Shown: piece after piece, positions 56,165 to 64,000 of the stretch
How the letters are laid out: every line of letters starts with the position of its first letter
How positions within the stretch are numbered: position 1 is the first letter of the stretch
Assembly (NCBI RefSeq): GCF_905475465.1
Contig: NC_062250.1
Location: 580,501-644,500, forward strand
Direction: 5' to 3'
Length of the DNA: 64,000 nt
Origin: Pieris napi
Lineage: Eukaryota; Arthropoda; Insecta; Lepidoptera; Pieridae
Position numbers and translations under genes: made by a program
The notes under the pieces: model-generated
The model's database searches: none
Told to the model about the DNA's origin: nothing
Seen by the model: the letters and a program-made list of their open reading frames with translations, nothing else

Positions 56165-56730
56165 CATCTCCCCCTTGGTCTCAGAAATATATACCTATAC
56201 GATCTATCTGTACTCTTGTAAAAAAAATGAACATATTTTCATTGTTTCTTTATTTCAGCAAATCAGTTTTACACGAAGTTACAAGTTTATATATACTTAT
56301 TGAAAATAAATTTTACAAGCAACTAATATTTTTATTTTATATAGCTTATTTTCATCACTTTCTAACTACGTTTAAGTAAATGTAATCCTTTGAGGAAATA
56401 AAGTATCTTTAAAACGTATTTTTCTCTCGGAATCTAATTTCGATAAGGATTCTATTATCCCTGTTTATTGAGGTAATTTTATAAAAGTGCTACACATATA
56501 TTTTTTAACGGCCATACATTTAGCTTAAACCTAACTGGTGTGACGAAACCTTAATCCGACTTGATTTACGCGTACGCTCCCGTAAGATGTGCTCATCCTT
56601 ATTTATTGAGATTACCGTAAAAATAAACCGATATTTAAAATAACTGACCGATTAACATTGTAAGCTATAAGCTGAATAATATTGAGTATCCGTTAAACAA
56701 TAAATTACGTGAAAATATTGTTTTTTATGT
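56165..56730. other. No recognisable feature
   Basis: AT-rich sequence; a 74-codon + frame is of chance length. Confidence 0.45.
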
Positions 56731-56734
56731 TTTA

Positions 56735-56943
56735 CTAGCGGACCCGACAGACTTAACTATGAATATTGATTTCAAATTGGTATAATTAACTAAAAAAATA
56801 TTTCAGAAACAAAGTGTTTCTAATGCTTTTTTGCATTTAATACAACATTCTTTGTTTGTTTTTCTTTAAAATAATATAATATTAATATTATATTATATTT
56901 TATATAATAAATAATATAATAATATTATATTATTTATTATAGA
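56735..56943 (-). mobile_element. Possible small Helitron with an AT palindrome
   Basis: On the minus strand the 3' end CTGTCGGGTCCGCTAG followed by T is a known Helitron-type end. A possible 5' end TCTATAATAAATAA preceded by A lies at 56943. In between, 56875-56901 is a 26-bp AT-only palindrome (ATAATATAATATT and complement) and 56909-56940 a near-palindrome. The 5' end is uncertain. Confidence 0.4.
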
Positions 56944-56944
56944 T

Positions 56945-57975
56945 ATAATTTTAATTTGTATCATAATTGCTTCTCTTGTTATATAATGACTTATCTAAGG
57001 CTTTCATATAATATGTCCTTTTTACACATAGACCAAAGCTTAAGCCACTCATAAGTCTTGCTGGGTCGTTTAGCAAAACAGTTCCTAAATAAAAAAAGAT
57101 ATACCTATTTTAATAAATCTTTTTGAATAATAATAAAACAATAATAATGATTTCTATAAAGACAAGTAGCAAGCATTATATACAATTAACATAGTCTCTT
57201 TTTTGTTGAGACATTAGTTTTTTTCAAGATATTTTCCATTACTATCTCTTACAGTGTAAATAGTGTATAAAAATAAATATATAAGTAATGAATTCGATCA
57301 AAGGAGGCAATGTCAACATTAAAAGTAATATTAACTATGTATAAATAAATACATTAACTTTAAAGAAATAAGTAACTATTTTCTTTGTCAAGAAAATCTC
57401 CATTAGTGATTTTACCCGAACATCAAAAAATAGTTATTTACCGTATGTGATTCCTTTCATTACTTTTGTGCTTCATAAAATATGCATCAGAAAAATGAGC
57501 GAACATCATACATACGTCTTTCTTAGTGATACGCGGAAATGGAATTTAATGCATTGTGTTAGGAAATAAAGTCGTATGGACACTTCATGGCGATTAGGCA
57601 CGTTGTGCTACTGTTGGTTTGTATATGTATGCTTCGTTTCGTTTATTTCTATATGTTCACTGATGTACAAATAATACCCGGGTTTTTAGCTTCGTAGTAA
57701 GGCAAATCAACCAATTTTAAAAACTTAAAATAAATATTTATTTCCTGTTTTGGTAAATGTTAATTTCATTTATATGTGTGAAGACAATTTACGTAACTAA
57801 AACACGTCATAAACTCAACCATTCGAATTACATAAGAACAAACTTCAAAAACTTAGTGAGCTCAGCAGGTACGAGTACGAGTACTTTACTCCGAGCCGTC
57901 GCTTAAATACAATTCCAACTCCTCTCGGAGTACTGGTCCCATCCCTGAGCAGGTACACCCCAATACCACATTCTT
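56945..57975. other. No recognisable feature
   Basis: AT-rich sequence without signature. Confidence 0.5.
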
Positions 57976-57977
57976 CC

Positions 57978-58330
57978 TTTTGACCGTATCCAACGCAGAT
58001 GGGCGCAAATTGTCGACGACCATGTTCTCTCTGATTGGCTGGGTGTTCAACGCTGCGTAGAGATGTAGGCTCCATCTGCTTCTTCTAACGCATATATTAT
58101 GAGGAGTGTTCCGAAGAACTCTTTAGATTAATTACTTGCGGCTAAATTTCATCATCAGAAGTCAAGCCTGAATGTAAAATTTCATCCGTTCTACCTTGAC
58201 GTCCAGCGTTAGCGCACTTTTCAATACACTCCTTGCCGCGCACCACCACTTTATGCAATCACTACCTTAAGCCAGCAACACACTTACAAACCTCCTGGTG
58301 TTGCAGGCGTCCATGGGCGGCATAAACAAC
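57978..58330 (+). mobile_element. CR1-type LINE, ORF2 C-terminal remnant
   Basis: The + strand reads RRWAQIVDDHVLSDWLGV, a frameshift, RRDVGSICFF, a stop, RIYYEECSEELFRLITCG, then ISSSEVKPECKISSVLP, RPALAHFSIHSLPRTTTLCN, HYLKPATHLQTSWCCRRPWA. These are the VDDP-L, RRDVG-LC-FY, GECSEELF, FHP, F-PRTT-LWN and RQRTH--P-GVA-VHGR blocks in order, so about 110 codons of ORF2 are present with several stops. The 76-codon minus frame is antisense. Confidence 0.85.
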
Positions 58331-58334
58331 GGCG

Positions 58335-59080
58335 GCAAACTTTTAATTAGTAACATTATTTACTTATTTTTCCTTTTACTCCTGTAAACATTCGGTTCAA
58401 AAGAAGATACATCCCACAGATGTGTATAAAACCCTCAACTAATTTTTAATTATTCGATTAAAGTTACATGAGATTAGGAAATACGTGATATTCCTACGCA
58501 AGGGCGGGACAAAGCTTACACCGGGCCCAGAACAATATACATACATTACGCGGCGTGGGACGACCCGTACTTATCTCAGAAATAATCACTTTGAACAGCC
58601 GAGCGGCCCGCGATTACAATCTTAAATCCCTAAATTTTCTATTCCATAGGGCCATTGTGAGCCCAGAAGTTTAGGGCAAAAAATATACACGAATAATTTG
58701 ATCATACTCCCCCCGTTGATTGCAAAATTTCAATCAACCCCGTAAATGGTAGACGTATCGACACTCGACAACTTTTTTGGGGTTGCAGTCGCTTTAAGTA
58801 TCAAGCGAATGTGATACTAAGTGCATTGGAAATAAGAGGTGATGTCGTATAGCTTTCCAATGCGAATATGCCAGAACTTGCAGACGAATGTGTAGTAAAT
58901 GACACAGATTTATTTGTACGGCTCAAATAGCAATTGTAGCTGCAGATTTATTCATCACATGGAGTCGACTGCTAATTATGCGGGATAAAGTGCTTGAGTC
59001 GGCTGGATTAACGTCTCTGAGTAAGTATTTAGGATTAAACCCATTTTATTAGTCTTTACTATTTATTTAGACCAATCTCT
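58335..59080. other. Unassigned; GC-richer at 58495-58680
   Basis: 58495-58680 (ACCGGGCCCAGAAC, GCCGAGCGGCCCGCG) stands out in GC. An 8-bp inverted repeat GTTGATTG/CAATCAAC with an 8-base spacer is at 58716-58739. No frame or family recognised. Confidence 0.35.
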
Positions 59081-59084
59081 AGGA

Positions 59085-59126
59085 TAATGTGTTGTCCATG
59101 TGTATATACACATGGACAACACATTA
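59085..59126. repeat. 42-bp perfect palindrome
   Basis: TAATGTGTTGTCCATGTGTA, then T, and the exact reverse complement of all 21 bases follows without spacer. No element edge is visible around it. Confidence 0.95.
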
Positions 59127-59330
59127 ACATTAAGTCCTAGTAAAAATTTGCCTTTCTCCTTAGCAATTGAAAATCAATTGAATTGTTCACGTACCAAATC
59201 TGGAATTGGAAAGAGTTGAGAGCTTAAACGTTGATGTTCACGATTAAGGTATATTTTGGCATTTTTCTAGCCTACCTCTCTTTGACTACATTTGGTAAAA
59301 TTATTCGCTAGTTGTTATGATCCTATAAAA

Positions 59331-59600
59331 TAAATCAGGGGCGCTACAACCTTTTTAGATCTGAGCCTCATATTTCTGTATCTGTTTCATGATCTTTTGT
59401 CACTCTAATACCAAGCAAGTGATCAGCCTCCTGTGCCTGACACACACCATCGACTTTTTGGGTCTAAGGCTATCCCGTTTCCTCACGATGTTATCCTTTA
59501 CCTCCACCGTTCGAGCGAATGTTAAATGCGCACATAGACAGAATGTCTATTGGAAAGCCGGGGATCGAACCTAAGACCTCAGGGATGAGAGTCACACAGT
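59331..59600 (-). repeat. SINE family A copy
   Basis: On the minus strand: B box GGTTCGATCCC with CTGAGGTCTTA, a shortened CCAATAGACATTCTG block, GTGCGCATTTAACATTCGC, GAGGAAACGGGATAGCC, AAAAAGTCGATGGTGTGTGT, CAGGAGGCTGATCAC and the 3' end AAAAAGGTTGTAGCGCC. The first part of the head after GTGTGACTCTC is changed. Confidence 0.87.
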
Positions 59601-59604
59601 CTCA

Positions 59605-62290
59605 TTATGCGCTATGGTACTATGGCACTTAGTAAAACCGCAGTTGGATTGTGTCACAATCTACAAATTATCTTTAAAAATTTAATCGAAAATAAATTGT
59701 TTTAATGTAAAGCTAAATCATAACCGCAACCATAAATCATAATTTAAATCTTTTGTCGCAAGTAGCGTAAGCATTATTAAAAATTCCCTTTTAATTAATT
59801 CGTTACTATATCCAGCTGCGATCACAATGCAACTGCAACTTTAATTTGACTTGAAATAGGGCACCCTTCTTTATTAAAACCATCATCAAGGGTCAAACTA
59901 TCTTTATTTTAACAACTTTCGGCACGATTTCTAACGTTAAGTAAACGTCCACAGAATATTCCACCTTTTCACTGCAATATAATAGTGAGATTGGCGAAAT
60001 AGCTTTTGAAACTTCTTCAATGAATATTGCTTTGAATTTTGCAGCTGATTTTGAACTTTATTCTTCATATAGCAGAGTGTAAAGTTCAATTTTATTTGAT
60101 GTGATGTTTTGAGGTAAGGGTGTCTCAGGCACGCGTAGGCACGTGTTGCCGGTACGCACTCCTTGTTACTGTTCTGTGCCTGTAATTACACACAAATTAG
60201 AGAAGATTTATTGAGGGGGAACACCTTGGCAACTATGGGTGGCATAACGGTTGGCCAGTTCCAATATTGCGATTACTTCGCAAGAATAATTTCTTAGGTG
60301 AATCAAAGGAGATTTACATTATGAAGGTTGATGACTTTACGTTATTAAAATTAAATTTATATTCATAGGATCTAGTTTTTCAATCAAGCTTCTAATCGTG
60401 TATTTTTCTTTAATATAATGGTAGAGTAACTAAGCTACTATAATCCCCTGTCCCGCATTAAATATTCAGGTGATTTTGTTCGATACCAAATGTCATAGAT
60501 ATAAGTTAAACACGATAATTACTCCGCGATCCTTTACAGCATATAAACTCGCCATAAATCTGATATTTAATGGCGCCATAAAGTGATGTTAACCCTTCGA
60601 CATGTAATAACTTCATTTAAAGGTGGACATTTAGCAAAGTTATAATGACCTTTTTAGTGCGGTCCCATATTTTTATTAACTGGTTATTACTCCATTGAAC
60701 CGACAGACTATTACAGAAATTGACATATTAATATTGTTGATATGGAAGTTATGCTGTAAATAATATAACGTATTTTTTTAAACTTCTATTAATATAAACA
60801 AAATTATTTATTTAAATAAAACTTAAACATAACAAAAATATACAGTATTTACAATTTTCTTAACCTACATATTAATAATAAAAACAATTAACAATTACTA
60901 AAAAGAAAATTAAAACGAATTTAAAAAGTTAAACAATTTAACATAACTTTTAACTTATATTATTATATAAAATGAGAATAAGATGTACGGAAAGATAAAG
61001 AAGGAAATGGGAAGAAATAGAAAAATATACGAAAACGCAAGAAACTCACTTGAGGTGAAATACAGGTACGAGATATGTATTTATTATTCCAATGTGAATA
61101 ATGAACAAGTATTTTAACCAACCATAGGGCATTGACATTGCCGTAGATTTCAGAGATAAGATTCATATCCGGCTCATAGACAATATTAATATACGTATCA
61201 CAGTTTCGCATAAGACTTAATAAAAGAAAAGTGCTTTTAAAACAAATAATTTCTCAATTCCCTTTATTTTTAAATATCAAACCCCAATCTCGTGAGCTTG
61301 TTGATTGAGTACATTGACGTTTGTATATACTAGAGTAATAAAAATGAGGGTGGCCATAAAATAAGGAGTTTCTTAGATAACCGGAAAGAAAGTTCGTAGA
61401 TAAAGTTTTATTTTGAGAGGGGTTCAGGTAGGGTCTCAGTGCAATCAAAAGCTTTTAATGTACACAGAAAATAGAGTGAAATTCATAATTCTAACCGTTG
61501 AATATAATAAATAAGAAACGCGAAATAAATTGTTTTTATCATCATATTATAAACACGTTATTACGTATGACGTTAAGTATTCACTTGATTCCGTACACAG
61601 AGTCATTATTTAGGTGGGTCACTGAAGCTATTTCATTAATTTCTTCTTCTAAAACTCCTCCACGAAATACACCATAATATGTAACTATTGGATATTGCAT
61701 AAAAATCTTCTTAGACTGTGACTCTGTTTATGAAAGCTTCATCAATTTAAATGCCAGTATAAGCCATAAAAATCTGTTATATTAGTTGAAAACTGCTTGC
61801 GATAAGTTTTCTTAGCTCCTACATTCTTATTAGGTTCAAGTATGGTTCAAGACGAACTTTGCGAATATATTCTCCTTACGGTCGCCGCCTTATAATTTAT
61901 AATATCTCTATCGGTAATAGCTTTTTGAAGTAAATGAACTTTTCATACAAGTTTTCCATATATTTTCAATAATGTGGAAAGTATGGACATGCAAAATAAA
62001 ATGGAGTTTGTTTGCATTTGTTGGCCTGAAATTTTTGCGTAGATTTAGGCATAACTATCTCAAGGCAATTGTTAAAATGTTTTATCTAGGCAGCAGCATT
62101 CACTGTAAGAAAATACAATCAGGCAGATAAAAATGTCTACTTATCAGATTTATTACGAGTATAACAATGCTACTTCTAGAAGTTCCACATCTCTAATGGG
62201 GCATGAAGTAGACATATTCCCAAAACAGTTTCATGAATGAATCAGATGTTTTAGAATCAGAATATTATTTATAAGTAGTCCTAATTAATC
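59605..62290. other. No recognisable feature
   Basis: 60780-60960 is very A-rich and may be a LINE tail. Minus-strand frames at 60963-61211 and 61254-61448 are of chance length. Confidence 0.45.
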
Positions 62291-62295
62291 TTATT

Positions 62296-62333
62296 GTAAC
62301 GTATATACATACAAGTATGTATATACAAGTTAC
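62296..62333. repeat. Near-perfect palindrome
   Basis: GTATATACATAC-AA-GTATGTATATAC is a perfect 12-bp hairpin with a two-base loop, and GTAAC outside pairs with GTTAC after a two-base bulge. Confidence 0.88.
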
Positions 62334-62599
62334 GATACATTAAAAATGATTTTTTGAAGCATTTTACCCATATATTTTGTAATCGTTTTATAAGATACCC
62401 AGAAGTCATTAAAAACTCATCGCTTAAGTATACATTTGAATTCAATTACTTGTGCTATAAATATTCCTATTACACGCATTTCATTGTTAACTATTGCATG
62501 ATAACTTCACATTCGTAGTTCTATCATGTTAAGGATATTTATAGTCGCTCGACTATTTTTAAATTACCATGAGAAGGAAGAGGTAAAAACTATTATTGT

Positions 62600-62998
62600 T
62601 GTTCACGCGATATGTCAATGTCTTCTTCTTCTGGTGCCTCTATTACTGGGGGTTGGCCGTCAATCTCATGAAGGTATCTTGTTCTGTTCCAGACGACATG
62701 ATATGACATGATAGTGTCATTATCATCTTCGTCAGTGGCTATACAGTCCCCATTGACCTTATCCTCCTCAAGTATCCAACTTCGATCCCCTCGTGTTTCG
62801 AGGTCTATCGGGTTTTCTTTTGCCACCAGGTTGTGTGTTCAGTAAGGACATTGTGGTTCTGTAGTCCGCCATTCGGTGCATATGTCCCAACCACTTGAAC
62901 CTGCTGCATTTTATGATGTTGGCGTCGTCAAGCATGTTATTAAGTTCTTCATTGTAGCGAATACGCCAAACACCGTCTTCGCGAACAGGGCCACTGTT
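62600..62998 (-). mobile_element. RTE-like LINE, ORF2 C-terminal remnant
   Basis: On the minus strand from 62998: SGPVREDGVWRIRYNEELNN, MLDDANIIKCSRFKWLGHMH, RMADYRTTMSLLNTQPGGKR, then a frameshift into RSWILEEDKVNGDCIATDED and a long acidic end (APEEEDIDI). WRIRYN-EL, I---R--WLGH--RM and the basic RP-RP stretch mark the region after the reverse transcriptase domain. The 77-codon frame at 62593-62826 is the continuation of this protein. The remnant ends five bases from a Helitron. Confidence 0.78.
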
Positions 62999-63002
62999 TT
63001 TA

Positions 63003-63324
63003 TCTAATATATAAAATTCTCGTATCGCGGTGTTTGTAGTTAAACTCCTCCGAAACGGCTTGACCGATTCTCATGAAATTTTGTGTGCATATTGGGAATG
63101 TCTGAGAATCGGACAACATCTATTTTTCATCCCCCTAAATGTTAAGGGTAGTCCAGTCCACCCCTAAATATATATTTTTTTTATTTTTAGATATTTTTTT
63201 CTGTTTTTATGATACAGCATTAAAAAATACATACAAGCCCTAACTTTCACCCCTCTACGATCAACCCCTATTTTTTTATTATAAATTATATACATGGCAA
63301 AACGACGTTTGCCCGGTCAGCTAG
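63003..63324 (+). mobile_element. Non-autonomous Helitron, complete
   Basis: It starts TCTAATATATAAAATTCTCG and ends CGGTCAGCTAG, with A (63002) and T (63325) at the flanks. A hairpin GGCAAA-ACGACG-TTTGCC lies 11 bases before the end. TCCGAAACGGCTTGACCG follows the 5' end by about 30 bases. Its relative at 12643-12998 has the same ends and order. No coding capacity. Confidence 0.9.
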
Positions 63325-63329
63325 TTATA

Positions 63330-63795
63330 GTATAAATATTACTATGTACCTACTTTAAAATAAATGTTATATTTATTTAATTTCAAAGCTATTTAATGTT
63401 TTTAAAATAAATGTATTTTATTCTAGGAGTGACTGTAAGTTAGTACTAGTGATGGGGCGCAATAGTATTCCGATTTATTCTAATTAATACATTAAATTCA
63501 CAATTTTTTATTGTTTTAGTACTTAAATTTATTTTGTGTATAAACAGCCTTACAAGTATTAGAACAACCCCGTCACTTCCTGCCTTATCATTTTTATTCC
63601 TTGCCGTGATTTAAGGAACAATACAATTGCCCCCTCGCGTATAAATCTTATCACAAACTATGATAGCGAAAGATTTATATCTACTGCTCTAGATAATTTG
63701 GTGGAACTTGTTTACTTTCTGTGGGAAAGTCGTGTATTCCCCAGTTTTATGTTCTACGTTTATAGGCCTTTTAATGAGTAAATAAGGAGTAGTTC
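63330..63795. other. No recognisable feature
   Basis: AT-rich sequence without signature. Confidence 0.5.
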
Positions 63796-63798
63796 AAG

Positions 63799-64000
63799 GT
63801 TTGTCTATCTAATAAGCAAGTATGTGATCAATCTGTCCTGTGCCTGAAACACGCTGTCGACTTTTTGGATCTAAGGCAAGCCGGATTCAATACGATGTTT
63901 TCCTTCACAAAAAGAAGAAAAACAAAAAGTCCGGACAGCCGGGGATCGAACCTAGGACCTCAGGGATGAGAGTCACATGGTGAAGCATTACCATTATAAT
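63799..64000 (-). repeat. SINE family A copy, cut by the window end
   Basis: On the minus strand: B box GGTTCGATCCC with CTGAGGTCCTA, a shortened middle (ACTTTTTGTTTTTC in place of the GGACTTTCTTTC and GCGCATT blocks), GAAGGAAAACATCGT, CCAAAAAGTCGACAGCGTG and ATAGACAAAC. The 3' AAAGGTTGTAGCG end is missing, and the head's 5' limit is near the window edge. Confidence 0.82.

Noticed and set aside
1..64000. CRISPR array, rRNA genes, bacterial operons or insertion sequences
   Set aside because: No regularly spaced direct repeats, no rRNA-like conserved blocks and no dense coding. All repeats are of eukaryotic dispersed types.

Overview
The window looks like nuclear DNA of a moth or butterfly. 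It is strongly AT-rich, has no operon-like gene packing, and is full of decayed lepidopteran mobile elements: tRNA-headed SINEs, CR1-type and RTE-type LINE 3' ends, Helitrons with TC...CTAG ends, and DNA transposons with terminal inverted repeats (TIRs). The species cannot be named from the sequence. Almost all open frames over 60 codons are at the level expected by chance for this base composition, or are antisense shadows of LINE tails.

Only two pieces of possible host-gene coding sequence were found. The first is a possible last coding exon at 2087-2207 on the + strand: a good acceptor, 39 open codons, a stop and a nearby AATAAA. The second is a 33-base candidate microexon at 50941-50973. 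It starts with GTAAG directly after a polypyrimidine-CAG acceptor and is followed by CAG|GTAAAC, so it could also be a recursive-splicing point. Most of the window is therefore probably intergenic or inside long introns.

Layout. 1-5.3 kb: four SINE copies or fragments, a TIR-type element at 2.45-2.97 kb and the candidate terminal exon. 5.8-13.4 kb: RTE and CR1 LINE tails, a Helitron (12643-12998) and a MITE (13155-13327). 14.35-15.1 kb: a deleted Harbinger element with TAA target duplication that still encodes the start of a transposase. 16.8-27.9 kb: LINE tails, three SINE copies and two Helitrons (21889-22296, 22855-23230). 28.8 kb: a 40-bp perfect palindrome. 29.9-30.5 kb: a SINE inserted in a LINE-like repeat whose uninterrupted relative lies at 42.5-42.8 kb. 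36.9-44.9 kb: MITE and LINE remnants, and a cluster of perfect hairpins at 41.7-42.07 kb.

45.7-47.8 kb is the richest stretch: a LINE-like tail interrupted by a hAT element (45834-47674, 8-bp duplication) that keeps the transposase C-terminal dimerisation domain and is itself interrupted by a second hAT-like fold-back element (46029-46798, 8-bp duplication). 48.4-58.3 kb holds more LINE tails, the microexon candidate, a Helitron pair (52.5-53.3 kb) and a SINE with a perfect 13-bp duplication. 59-64 kb holds a 42-bp perfect palindrome, two SINE copies, and an RTE-like LINE tail that stops at the edge of a complete Helitron.

No intact transposase, reverse transcriptase, rRNA, functional tRNA or CRISPR array was seen, and no convincing undescribed gene system was found. 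Most of the interest lies in the nested insertions, the perfect inverted repeats and the splice-site configuration.
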